Below, piece after piece: positions 1 through 7,954 of a stretch of 11,738 nt of DNA (its first letter is position 1; every line of letters starts with the position of its first letter). Below the pieces are notes generated by a model. That model searched no databases. It was not told where the DNA came from and saw only the letters and a list, made by a program, of their open reading frames with translations. The stretch is from CAYMRB01 sp964392615 (lineage in GTDB: Bacteria; Planctomycetota; UBA8108). The stretch is from the NCBI GenBank assembly GCA_964392615.1, contig CAYMRB010000331.1, forward strand, positions 1 through 11,738, in the 5' to 3' direction. A program made the position numbers and the translations under genes.

Positions 1-56
1 GGAGGTGGGGGTCTAGGTGGAGGAGTCGGAGTCGGTGCCGGAGTCGGACGCACCGA

Positions 57-89
57 GGCGCCCTTTCCGGAACGTTCCGAGGGGGCGCC
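57..89. other. GC-rich inverted repeat (hairpin)
   Basis: A perfect 7-bp stem (GGCGCCC at 57-63, GGGCGCC at 83-89) encloses the palindrome CGGAACGTTCCG (68-79). There is no T-run on either side. It could end transcripts from a gene left of the window or be a processing hairpin. The surrounding 1-206 stretch holds no convincing gene; 26-50 is made of short GAGTCGG-type repeats. Confidence 0.4.
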
Positions 90-206
90 GGGCGGTGCTG
101 CCGCGAAGCGGCCAGCCCATGCCCTAGTTGGACGATCGGCGTCGCCTTCGGTACTCTTCTCTGCCCTCACGGAACGGGGCGGGGCGCGAGGAGGTGGAGA
201 GGTCCC

Positions 207-464
207 TTGGAAGAGTACGAGTTCACGAGACGACGCTGCGAAGACCGGGAGGACCTGGACGCGGACGAGCTTTGCGACGGCCGCGAGCAGGCTACCGAGT
301 TCCTTCTCAACGTTATCAACGCGACGATCTACTCGAGCGGTGAGGACTACGACAGCGCCCTCCAGCAGTTCTTCCCGCAACTCCAGTCTCTCGGGGTCCT
401 GATCGGGGCCCGCAGCGTCGACGAGGTCAGCGCGTTCCTCCGCCGGAACTGCCCGCGCCTCTGA
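207..464 (+). CDS. Small acidic hypothetical protein
   Basis: I do not recognise this 85-residue protein. It would start at a TTG (207), with purine-rich GAGGAGG (188-194) and GGAGAGG (196-202) upstream; neither spacing is ideal, so the start is uncertain. In favour of a real gene are strong G/C bias at third codon positions and a balanced composition: a charged, acidic N-terminal third (EEYEF, EDREDLDADEL), then alternating hydrophobic and polar segments that look helical (ATEFLLNVINATIY, FFPQLQSLGVLI, VDEVSAFLRR). It has three Cys, at about residues 12, 23 and 82. No signal peptide or membrane segment is visible. It converges with the minus-strand methyltransferase, the two stop codons being 10 bases apart. 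A weak promoter-like pair (TTGGAC 128-133, TACTCT 152-157, 18-base spacing) lies upstream. Function unknown. Confidence 0.5.
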   Translation: MEEYEFTRRRCEDREDLDADELCDGREQATEFLLNVINATIYSSGEDYDSALQQFFPQLQSLGVLIGARSVDEVSAFLRRNCPRL

Positions 465-474
465 CGCCGTCCGC

Positions 475-1389
475 TCAGGCGTTCGCGCCGAGGTCCTCGA
501 ACGCGCCGTCGGCCGCCAGGTGGGCCGCCAGCCGCTGGGTCGCGGCCAGCACCGTCGGACGTGCCTGCGCGGCGATCGCGGGCGGCGCGAGAAGCAGCAT
601 CTCGTGGAATGCGCGCGGCAGAATCGCGTCGCTCGGCACGCGGCCGATAAGGCACTCAGCGGCTCCCCGTCGCTCGAGCCGCCGCCGTAGCGCGGCGTAG
701 TTGCGGCCATGGCTGCCCCCGCGGGGCGCCTTATTGTAGAGATAGACGAGTACGGGGACGCGCTCGGCGATCTGGAGAAGCGGCGGTAGCATCCGCTGCC
801 ACGCGGTGAAGAAATCGTACGGATCGATGAGGACGAAGTCGACGTCCCCGAGCCCGGAGCCCGACGCGAAGGCCTCGACGCCGCAGTCGATCGCCAGGAC
901 CGTCGCGTTCTCGGCCGCCCACTGCTGCCGGCGCTCCTGCGCGGCGTCGAACACGGTCAGCTCGATCCCGACGCCGAGCTGCTCGAAGCGATCCCGCACG
1001 AGCGTTGCCGTGCTTGCGACGCGCCCCGCGGCCACCGATGGCGCCTGCGCCTCGGCCCATGCGTCGCCCGAGCCGCTGGCGCCGAGCCGCGCGACGCGAT
1101 CGCGGACCGCGTCGACGAGCGGATAGCTCGGGGCGCCGGCAAACGGGTCGAGGCAGCGAACGGGGCGACCGCTCCGCGCGTGCAGTGTGCCGAGAACATC
1201 GGCGACGGCGAGCGCCCAGGCTCCCTTGAGCACGTCCCCCCAATTGCCCGGCTCGTACAGGAGGCCGAGGTCGTCGTTGAGGGCGCGATCGGCAACTCGC
1301 CACGTCCAGTCGTCCCGCGAGGCCGCGGGGGACGCGGGTTCCTCGGACGGCGAATCAGCGTCAGGGGAGGGCGGATCGACCGGAGTCAT
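475..1389 (-). CDS. Divergent RlmJ-like SAM-dependent methyltransferase
   Basis: The 304-residue protein resembles the RlmJ family, which methylates N6 of adenine 2030 in 23S rRNA. Visible matches in order are LLYEPGNWGDVLKGAW at 43-58 (E. coli RlmJ has an AGNHADVLKH motif near its N-terminus), LDPFAGAPSY at 80-89 (SAM-binding motif, LDTHAGAGRY in RlmJ), a central segment ending in VDFVLIDPYDFF at 183-194 (motif IV, LILIDPPYE in RlmJ), and a late hydrophobic strand MLLLAPP at 264-270. Motif IV has DPY instead of DPPY, so substrate and activity are uncertain. The first 25 residues are Pro/Ser/Asp-rich and probably disordered. A GTG at 1404 would add five residues; neither start has a clear ribosome binding site. 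It is divergent from the dGTPase-like gene and convergent with the small acidic gene. The family link is an inference from motif order. Confidence 0.6.
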   Translation of the reverse strand: MTPVDPPSPDADSPSEEPASPAASRDDWTWRVADRALNDDLGLLYEPGNWGDVLKGAWALAVADVLGTLHARSGRPVRCLDPFAGAPSYPLVDAVRDRVARLGASGSGDAWAEAQAPSVAAGRVASTATLVRDRFEQLGVGIELTVFDAAQERRQQWAAENATVLAIDCGVEAFASGSGLGDVDFVLIDPYDFFTAWQRMLPPLLQIAERVPVLVYLYNKAPRGGSHGRNYAALRRRLERRGAAECLIGRVPSDAILPRAFHEMLLLAPPAIAAQARPTVLAATQRLAAHLAADGAFEDLGANA

Positions 1390-1418
1390 GGGGGGCGACA
1401 ACACTCGGCTCAGCGGGC

Positions 1419-1447
1419 TTCGATTCCAACCGACGATTCTGTAGGAT
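1419..1447 (+). promoter_or_regulatory. Weak candidate promoter of the dgt-yacL-ispDF run
   Basis: TAGGAT (1442-1447) fits a -10 box at four of six positions. TTCGAT (1419-1424) is 17 bases upstream but is a poor -35 box. It lies in the divergent spacer about 30 bases before the GTG of the dGTPase-like gene. Confidence 0.25.
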
Positions 1448-1478
1448 ACTCGCGCACGTCCACGAAGAGGAGATCGCG

Positions 1479-2666
1479 GTGACGGTTCGAACGACCGATA
1501 GCTGGGCGCTCGTCGACAAAGAGCGCCTCTGGGCTCGCGAGGCGGCCGTTCTGGCTCCGTACGCGATGCGCAGCCGCGACAGCCGCGGCCGGCGGCACGC
1601 GGAAGGCGACGCCCCGTTTCGCACCTGCTTCCAGCGCGATCGCGATCGGATCATCCACTCGACAGCGTTCCGGCGGCTCGAGTACAAGACGCAGGTCTTC
1701 GTCAATCACGAGGGCGATCACTACCGCACGCGGCTCACGCACACGTTGGAGGTCGCGCAGATTTCGCGGTCGATCGCGCGGGTGCTCGGACTCAACGAGG
1801 ATCTGGTCGAAGCGGTGGCGCTGGCGCACGACCTCGGGCACCCGCCGTTCGGGCACGCGGGCGAGGACGCGCTCGACGAGCTCATGGAGGGCCACGGCGG
1901 CTTCGATCACAACGCGCACAGCCTGCGCGTCGTCGACCGCCTCGAGAAGCGCTACCCCGAGTTCGACGGCCTCAATCTGAGCTGGGAGATCCGCGAATCG
2001 ATCATCAAGCACGGCGAGCTACCGCGGGGCGGTGACGACGCGGCGGACGAATACGATCCGTCGCTGCGACCGCTGCTGGAAGCGCAGCTCGCCGACCTCT
2101 CGGATGCCCTCGCGTACACGAATCACGATATCGACGACGGTCTGCGTTCCGGCTTCATCTCGCTCGACGACCTGCGCGAGCTGGAGCTCTGGTGCGACGC
2201 CGAATCGGCCGTCACGATCGAGCGCGCGCCCATGGACGCGAAGACGCTCGTCGCGCGCACCGTCAGTCACCTGATCGACCATCAGGTCCGCGACCTCGTC
2301 ACGACGACGCGAGACCGTCTCGAGCGCGCCGGGATCGACTCCCTCGAGGCCGTGCGGAAGCACGATGGCAACCTCGTCGGCTACTCTCGGACCATGCAGC
2401 GCCGCAAGGCGGAGATGGAGGCGTTCCTGATGCAGCAGCTGTATCGCCACTACCGCACGGTCAAGATGCAGGAGAAGTCGAAGCGGTTCATCCGGGAGAT
2501 CTTCCGCGAGTACGTGCGCGACCCGCGGCAGCTGCCGCCTGACTTCCAGGTCGAGGCGGAGCGTGACGGGAAGTACCGCGCGATCTGCGACTACATCGCC
2601 GGCATGACCGACCGCTACTGCCAGGACGAGTATCGGCGGCTGTTCCACCCCTACGAACGGATCTGA
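1479..2666 (+). CDS. dgt: dGTPase-like deoxynucleoside triphosphate triphosphohydrolase
   Basis: An HD-superfamily enzyme of 395 residues. Family members hydrolyse dNTPs to the deoxynucleoside plus triphosphate, helping to control dNTP pools in the cytoplasm. The signature is clear: RDRDRIIHSTAFRRLEYKTQVF (53-74), then H88 in RLTHTLEVAQ, the HD pair H117/D118 in AHDLGHPPFGHAGE, and D217 in YTNHDIDDG, which together form the expected H...HD...D metal site. Length is normal for the dGTPase-like group. It starts at GTG (1479), chosen because AGAGGAG (1466-1472) lies six bases upstream. The stop is eight bases before the next gene, suggesting co-transcription with the PIN-TRAM and isoprenoid genes. 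The family call is secure. The exact nucleotide preference cannot be read from sequence, so the symbol is used in the family sense. Confidence 0.93.
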   Translation: MTVRTTDSWALVDKERLWAREAAVLAPYAMRSRDSRGRRHAEGDAPFRTCFQRDRDRIIHSTAFRRLEYKTQVFVNHEGDHYRTRLTHTLEVAQISRSIARVLGLNEDLVEAVALAHDLGHPPFGHAGEDALDELMEGHGGFDHNAHSLRVVDRLEKRYPEFDGLNLSWEIRESIIKHGELPRGGDDAADEYDPSLRPLLEAQLADLSDALAYTNHDIDDGLRSGFISLDDLRELELWCDAESAVTIERAPMDAKTLVARTVSHLIDHQVRDLVTTTRDRLERAGIDSLEAVRKHDGNLVGYSRTMQRRKAEMEAFLMQQLYRHYRTVKMQEKSKRFIREIFREYVRDPRQLPPDFQVEAERDGKYRAICDYIAGMTDRYCQDEYRRLFHPYERI

Positions 2667-2674
2667 GCGCTCCG

Positions 2675-3937
2675 ATGGCTGACGAACCGATCGCGCGCGA
2701 CGACGCCCAAGACGGCGACGAACCGATCGCGCCGCCGACTCCGCAGTCCTCTGTCGCCGCCGACTCCGCGCCGTCCGAAACGGCGGACGAGAACGCGCCT
2801 TGGCGGCGTACGACGATTCGCGGGACGCCGCACAGCGTCACGGATCGGCTGACGATCTACGTCGCGCGTGCGGTGTTCTTCCTCGTCGCGGTCGGGCTCG
2901 GCGTCAACGCCGTCGGCGTCCTGCGGGGACTCGACGTGACGATCGGGGTCTACACGGGCGTCCTCGTCGCGAGCGTGCTGGCGATCCTGCTGATCGTCAT
3001 CGAGGCGCTGTTCGCCCGCAGCCCGATCCGGACGATCGCGGCCGTCACGTTCGGTCTGCTCATGGGGCTCGTCGTGTCGCTCGTATTCCAGCCCGTCATC
3101 GCGCTGATCGTCGAGGCGGTCGTCCCACCGAGCGTCGGGGAGCCGGAGTTGACCGACTCGCAGCTCGGTGCGTTGCGCGCGTTCCTGAACCTGATGACGA
3201 CGAGCATCTTCTGCTTCTTCGGTGTCGCCTTGCTCGTGGGGACGAAGGACGAGTTCAAGTTCATCGTGCCGTTCGTCGAGTTCCGCAAGGAGATCAAGAG
3301 TCACATTCCGCTCGTGCTCGACACGAGCGTGTTTATCGACGGGCGCATGCGACCTCTTCTCGAGGCCGGCGTCTTCGACCAGCGGCTCGAGGTGCCCCGG
3401 TTCGTGCTCGACGAGCTGCAGCGTGTCGCGGACTCGGCGGATCGGTCGCTGCGCGAGCGCGGCCGGCGCGGGCTCGACATCCTGCACGAGATCGAGCGCC
3501 GGTATCACGTCGACATCGTCGACTTCCCGCTGGGCACGGACGAGGAGGTCGACGCGGCGCTGCTGCGGCTGACCGTCGTGCACGAGGGCAAGCTCGTGAC
3601 GACCGATCACAACCTGTGCAAGCGCGCTCGCGTGCAAGGAGCGCCGGCGATCAACATCAACGACGTCGCCGCGGCGCTGAAGCCCGCGTACGTGCCGGGC
3701 GAGTCGCTGCGCGTGCGGTTGCAGCGCGAGGGCGAAGATCCGGGGCAGGCGGTCGGCTTCTTGGAAGACGGCACGATGGTCGTCGTCGAGGGGGCACGGG
3801 ACAACCTCGGGCGCGAGGTCTCGGTCGAGGTGACGAGCTCGCTGCAGACGAATGCCGGCAAGATGCTGTTCGGAAGGCTGGCACGCGCTGGCAAGGGCAG
3901 GCGTCGGGGGAAGGGACGCGCGGGCGATGAGCAGTGA
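2675..3937 (+). CDS. Membrane-anchored PIN-TRAM domain protein (YacL type)
   Basis: A 420-residue protein with a disordered acidic N-terminus (1-45), about four membrane segments (roughly 58-83, 90-113, 119-150, 165-190), a PIN nuclease-fold domain (about 211-335) and a TRAM-like RNA-binding beta barrel (about 338-402), ending in a basic tail (GKGRRRGKGR). PIN acidic residues are visible: D216 in LVLDTSVFIDGR, D246/E247 in VLDELQ and D311 in VTTDHNLCKRA. This is the architecture of Bacillus YacL. PIN domains are usually metal-dependent ribonucleases and TRAM binds RNA, so a membrane-tethered RNase is the natural inference, but the substrate is unknown. It begins eight bases after dgt with no obvious ribosome binding site, suggesting translational coupling, and its end overlaps the start of ispD by 11 bases. 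Next to ispD-ispF it matches the yacL-ispD-ispF order of Bacillus. Confidence 0.88.
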   Translation: MADEPIARDDAQDGDEPIAPPTPQSSVAADSAPSETADENAPWRRTTIRGTPHSVTDRLTIYVARAVFFLVAVGLGVNAVGVLRGLDVTIGVYTGVLVASVLAILLIVIEALFARSPIRTIAAVTFGLLMGLVVSLVFQPVIALIVEAVVPPSVGEPELTDSQLGALRAFLNLMTTSIFCFFGVALLVGTKDEFKFIVPFVEFRKEIKSHIPLVLDTSVFIDGRMRPLLEAGVFDQRLEVPRFVLDELQRVADSADRSLRERGRRGLDILHEIERRYHVDIVDFPLGTDEEVDAALLRLTVVHEGKLVTTDHNLCKRARVQGAPAININDVAAALKPAYVPGESLRVRLQREGEDPGQAVGFLEDGTMVVVEGARDNLGREVSVEVTSSLQTNAGKMLFGRLARAGKGRRRGKGRAGDEQ

Positions 3938-4712
3938 GCGGACGCTCGAGTGCGGCGTCGTGTTGCCGGCGGCGGGCGCGAGTCGGCGATTCGGCATCGC
4001 GACGGGTCGCAAGAAGCAGTTGATCGAGATCGCGGGGCGACCGCTTCTGCATCGAAGCCTCGACGTCTTCGCCGGGCTCGACGCCGTTCGGACGATCGTC
4101 GTCGTCGTTCCGGCCGCGGGCCGCAGCGCTCTCGAGGAGATCGCCGCGGCATGGTGTGCGGAACGGGCGCCGGGGCGAACGCCGCGTCTCGAGCTGGTCG
4201 AAGGCGGAGCGCGGCGCCAGGACTCGGTGCGCCACGGGCTGGAGGTGTTCTGGGACGAACTGCCGGCGGCGCTCGTTCACGACGCCGCGCGGCCGCTGGT
4301 GCGTCCGGACGACGTCGAGCGCGTGCTCGCCGGCGTCGCGGAGGACGGGGCGGCCGTGCTCGGCTACCCGGCGACCGACAGCATCAAGCGCGCGACGAGC
4401 GCGAGCGAGACGACGGGTACGGAGGGCGGTGCAAAGGGCCATGCGCGCGTCGAGCGGAGCGAGGACCGCAGCCGCATCTGGCAGGTCCAGACGCCGCAGG
4501 GAGCGTTGTGCGAGCACTTCCGACGCGCGTACGGGGCGGCTTCGGCGAGCGACGACGTCGAGTGGACCGACGAGGTCGCGCTGCTGGAGACGGTCGGCGT
4601 CTACGCCCGTCTGGTCGAGGGGGCGAGGGACAACATCAAGATCACGCAGCCGGGAGACGAGGCGCTCGCCGCCTTCCTGCTCGCCCAGCGTGCAACGGAA
4701 GGACCCCGCTGA
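3927..4712 (+). CDS. ispD: 2-C-methyl-D-erythritol 4-phosphate cytidylyltransferase IspD
   Basis: IspD joins CTP and 2-C-methyl-D-erythritol 4-phosphate to give CDP-methylerythritol, the third step of the MEP isoprenoid pathway. The 261-residue protein has the nucleotide-binding N-terminus VVLPAAGASRRFG (11-23) followed by RKKQ (28-31, close to the usual PKQ), the GGARRQDSV motif (93-101), HDAARPLV (118-125), DSIKR (151-155), WQVQTPQ (185-191) and TDEVALLE (214-221). ATG 3927 is chosen because an upstream in-frame ATG (3852) lies within the PIN-TRAM gene, while AAGGGA (3911-3916) sits ten bases before 3927. The stretch between DSIKR and WQVQTPQ (156-184) is longer than usual and rich in Ser, Thr, Gly and charged residues, suggesting an extended surface loop. 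It overlaps the previous gene and is 15 bases before ispF. Confidence 0.95.
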   Translation: MSSERTLECGVVLPAAGASRRFGIATGRKKQLIEIAGRPLLHRSLDVFAGLDAVRTIVVVVPAAGRSALEEIAAAWCAERAPGRTPRLELVEGGARRQDSVRHGLEVFWDELPAALVHDAARPLVRPDDVERVLAGVAEDGAAVLGYPATDSIKRATSASETTGTEGGAKGHARVERSEDRSRIWQVQTPQGALCEHFRRAYGAASASDDVEWTDEVALLETVGVYARLVEGARDNIKITQPGDEALAAFLLAQRATEGPR

Positions 4713-4727
4713 CGGGGAGGACGCGTC

Positions 4728-5231
4728 ATGTACCGCATCGGACTCGGCTTCGACAACCATCGGTTGGTGCCGGATCGGCCGTTCTGGCTCGGCGGCATCG
4801 AGATTCCGGCTCCGGTCGGCTGCGAGGCCCACAGCGACGGCGACGTCCTTCTTCACGCGCTGACGGATGCGCTCCTCGGAGCGATCGGTGGGGGAGACAT
4901 TGGCGAGCTCTTCCCGGATACCGACGCGCAGTGGAAGGACGCGCCGAGCCACATCTTCGTCGCCGAGGCCGTCCGACGGGTCGCGGCGGCCGGCTACCGG
5001 CTCGGCAACGTCGACGTGACGATCTTCCTCGAAGAGATCAAGCTGAAGCCGCACAAGGTGGCGATCGCGGCCCGCCTGCGGGAGCTGCTCGCGGAGTTGG
5101 GCGCGGAGTCGGCCGGGGACGGCGGCGAGACCCCGGTCAATGTGAAGGCGAAGACGAACGAGCGGTGCGACGCGATCGGTGCCGGCAAGGCCGTCGCGGC
5201 GCAGGTGGCGGTGCTGCTCGTCACCCGATAA
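4728..5231 (+). CDS. ispF: 2-C-methyl-D-erythritol 2,4-cyclodiphosphate synthase IspF
   Basis: IspF cyclises CDP-methylerythritol 2-phosphate to the 2,4-cyclodiphosphate with loss of CMP, in the MEP pathway. The 167-residue protein has the typical small trimeric-enzyme layout: RIGLGFDNHRLV with metal ligands D9 and H11 (the usual motif is GFDVH), AHSDGDVLLHALTDALLGA with H43 as the third ligand, GDIGELFPDTD (56-66) and GNVDVTIF. Near the C-terminus, NVKAKTNERCDAIGAG stands where most homologues have a KATTTE...GFTGRGEG type sequence, a variation in the CDP-binding end. A short insertion (about 125-135, Gly/Glu-rich) precedes it. GGAGG (4716-4720) lies seven bases before the ATG. It is 15 bases after ispD, so the two are surely co-transcribed. 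It is the last gene of this run; no convincing terminator follows. Confidence 0.95.
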   Translation: MYRIGLGFDNHRLVPDRPFWLGGIEIPAPVGCEAHSDGDVLLHALTDALLGAIGGGDIGELFPDTDAQWKDAPSHIFVAEAVRRVAAAGYRLGNVDVTIFLEEIKLKPHKVAIAARLRELLAELGAESAGDGGETPVNVKAKTNERCDAIGAGKAVAAQVAVLLVTR

Positions 5232-5380
5232 CGTTCGTCTGCGGCGCTCCATCGCGCCGGACGGGCCGTTCCGTCGGGCTGCCAGGGCCGGGAAGCGTGC
5301 CGCGAAAGCCGTCCCACAGGCGCCGCCGGAGTCGATCTAAGTGATTGCCGTGAATCGGTTTGGGTTGCTCTTTTTTTGGG

Positions 5381-5408
5381 TTGCAAGGGGGTTCGCCACC
5401 TGTATAAT
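5381..5408 (+). promoter_or_regulatory. Strong housekeeping promoter of the tRNA-tuf operon
   Basis: TTGCAA (5381-5386) and a perfect TATAAT (5403-5408) are 16 bases apart, with TG directly before the -10 box. The region is locally AT-rich against a GC-rich background. Transcription would start near 5415, about 30 bases before the first tRNA. The short leader contains a small hairpin, GACGC (5420-5424) with GCGTC (5430-5434). The rest of the 5232-5444 gap shows only weak inverted repeats. Confidence 0.8.
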
Positions 5409-5444
5409 CTCGCCTCTTTGACGCAAATCGCGTCCGTGATTCAG

Positions 5445-5516
5445 GCTAGCGTAGCTCAACGGTAGAGCTCCGGTTTTGTAAACCGGGGGTTGTGGGTTCG
5501 ACTCCCACCGCTAGCT
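5445..5516 (+). tRNA. tRNA-Thr (anticodon UGU)
   Basis: A full cloverleaf: acceptor GCTAGCG pairs with CGCTAGC (5509-5515), anticodon stem CCGGT/ACCGG encloses loop TTTGTAA with anticodon TGT at 5477-5479, and the T arm is GTGGG-TTCGACT-CCCAC. The discriminator is T5516. CCA is not encoded (TCTTGG follows), unlike the other four tRNAs here. It occupies the position of thrU in E. coli. Confidence 0.95.
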
Positions 5517-5598
5517 CTTGGTACGTAGGTTGGTGGCGCGGTAAGCCGCGAATCCGGCCGGTGCCTCGCTGACCGGGCGCGTAACGAGAGCTCGATTT

Positions 5599-5684
5599 GG
5601 GTAGGTGCCCGAGTGGCCAAAGGGAACGGACTGTAAATCCGTCGGCATACGCCTTCAGTGGTTCGAATCCACTCCTGCCCACCA
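5599..5684 (+). tRNA. tRNA-Tyr (anticodon GUA)
   Basis: Class II tRNA with a long variable arm. Acceptor GGGTAGG pairs with CCTGCCC (5674-5680, one G-T pair), anticodon stem ACGGA/TCCGT encloses loop CTGTAAA with anticodon GTA at 5633-5635, and the T arm is AGTGG-TTCGAAT-CCACT. Discriminator A is followed by encoded CCA (5682-5684). It occupies the tyrU position. Confidence 0.96.
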
Positions 5685-5790
5685 TTCTCGAGCTGCCGCG
5701 CGCGTTTTCCGCGATCCGCGGGGTCGATCGGGTGATCGTCCGAAGCGCCGACGCTTCGGGGGCCGCCCGCGAGGCCGTGCAAGTCGTTTT

Positions 5791-5864
5791 GCGGGTATAG
5801 CTTAATGGTAAAGCTCCAGCCTTCCAAGCTGGCTATGAGGGTTCGATTCCCTCTACCCGCTCCA
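5791..5864 (+). tRNA. tRNA-Gly (anticodon UCC)
   Basis: Acceptor GCGGGTA pairs with TACCCGC (5854-5860). Anticodon stem CCAGC/GCTGG encloses loop CTTCCAA with anticodon TCC at 5823-5825. The T loop is TTCGATT, and discriminator T is followed by encoded CCA (5862-5864). It occupies the glyT position. Confidence 0.96.
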
Positions 5865-5973
5865 AGCGACCGCGGAGGGTCTCCGGAGGGACGGCTCTTC
5901 GGAATCGGGCGTTCGCGGCCGATAGCAAAGAAAGCCGGTGCCGATAGCCGGCGAGAATTCGACAGCCGAACGG

Positions 5974-6049
<76 letters not shown>

Positions 6050-6403
6050 TCTCTCTCCCTCCGTGGTCGCGACCGTTCGAACGGCGCGGCGACACGCCCG
6101 GAGAAGGGTGGCGACGTTCGGAGAGGGTCGGTCGCGGAGCGCGATCCGACCCGATAGTGACGAGAAGTTTCGTTTCGAGACCAAGGTGTTTCAGAATCCC
6201 GGGCGTTTCCTTGTGGAGGCGACCGGATACAACGGGCCGGAGCGTCGCGGGGCCTGCATAGGTCCTCGGATGGAGGGCCGTCGGGACGACCCCGCCGGTC
6301 GTCACGACCGCCGCAGGCGCGCAGCGGGCCCAGCGTCCAGGCACGTAGGTGCGTTCGAGTTCGGTGAGTCCGATCCGGAGCGCCGGCAAGGAGTTCAGAA
6401 GGA
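6050..6403 (+). other. Long untranslated leader between tRNA-Thr and tuf
   Basis: These 354 bases hold no convincing gene. They contain a short hairpin (CGGTCG 6296-6301 with CGACCG 6305-6310), a weak promoter-like pair (TTTCCT 6206-6211, TACAAC 6228-6233, spacing 16) and the tuf ribosome binding site AAGGAG (6388-6393). The tRNAs and tuf probably share one transcript that is cut between tRNA-Thr and the mRNA, leaving a long 5' leader on tuf. Confidence 0.5.
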
Positions 6404-7645
<1,242 letters not shown>

Positions 7646-7655
7646 TCGCCTCGCC

Positions 7656-7683
7656 GCGGGGAGTCGAGTTTTCGGCTCCCCGC
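7656..7683 (+). other. Hairpin after tuf, possible terminator or processing site
   Basis: GCGGGGAG (7656-7663) pairs perfectly with CTCCCCGC (7676-7683), and the inner bases TCGA/TCGG-type pairing can extend the stem. It lies 10 bases after the tuf stop codon. No T-run follows, so a classical intrinsic terminator is not supported. Confidence 0.45.
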
Positions 7684-7713
7684 CGCGCGACGAATCCCGG
7701 TGGCGGCCAAAAC

Positions 7714-7742
7714 TGGCCCGGTTCTCCCGTCGTCGGTAGGAT
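7714..7742 (+). promoter_or_regulatory. Weak candidate promoter for tRNA-Trp and secE
   Basis: TAGGAT (7737-7742), the same -10-like box as upstream of dgt, lies 47 bases before tRNA-Trp. The -35 position (TGGCCC, 7714-7719) is poor. Confidence 0.22.
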
Positions 7743-7788
7743 CGGGCTGAGCCATCGGGGCTCGACGAGCCGAATCAAGGAATAGCTC

Positions 7789-7864
7789 AGGCCAGTAGTT
7801 CAATTGGTAGAGCGTCGGTTTCCAAAACCGGAAGTTGGGGGTTCGAGTCCCTCCTGGCCTGCCA
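7789..7864 (+). tRNA. tRNA-Trp (anticodon CCA)
   Basis: Acceptor AGGCCAG pairs with CTGGCCT (7854-7860). Anticodon stem TCGGT/ACCGG (one T-G pair) encloses loop TTCCAAA with anticodon CCA at 7822-7824. The T loop is TTCGAGT. Discriminator G, typical of tRNA-Trp, is followed by encoded CCA (7862-7864). A tRNA-Trp gene between tuf and secE is common in many bacteria. Confidence 0.96.
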
Positions 7865-7882
7865 AGGAAGTTTCCCGTATTT

Positions 7883-7903
7883 GCCGCACCTGACGGGTGC
7901 GGC
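7883..7903 (+). other. Hairpin between tRNA-Trp and secE
   Basis: GCCGCACC (7883-7890) pairs perfectly with GGTGCGGC (7896-7903) around a five-base loop. There is no U-tract. It sits 18 bases after the tRNA CCA end and could act in processing or attenuation. Confidence 0.45.
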
Positions 7904-7954
7904 TCAGGATGACGCGCGGCCGCTCGAGCCGCCTGTGGAGAGCTGAGACGAGCC

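Noticed and set aside
1..170. A possible minus-strand gene running off the left edge with a Pro-rich stretch (PTPAPTPTPPP)
   Set aside because: Its codon bias is weak, it has no ribosome binding site at the GTG near 170, and it crosses the hairpin at 57-89. The Pro-rich look comes from short GAGTCGG-type repeats.
2651..5252. Long open frames on the minus strand, including ones of 453 and 531 codons
   Set aside because: They lie antisense to PIN-TRAM, ispD and ispF, whose products are clearly recognisable. In GC-rich genes stop codons are rare in opposite frames, and the translations are Arg/Asp/His-rich with no family resemblance.
5371..5377. T-run after ispF as an intrinsic terminator
   Set aside because: No GC-rich stem directly precedes the seven T; it more likely belongs to the AT-rich promoter region of the tRNA operon.
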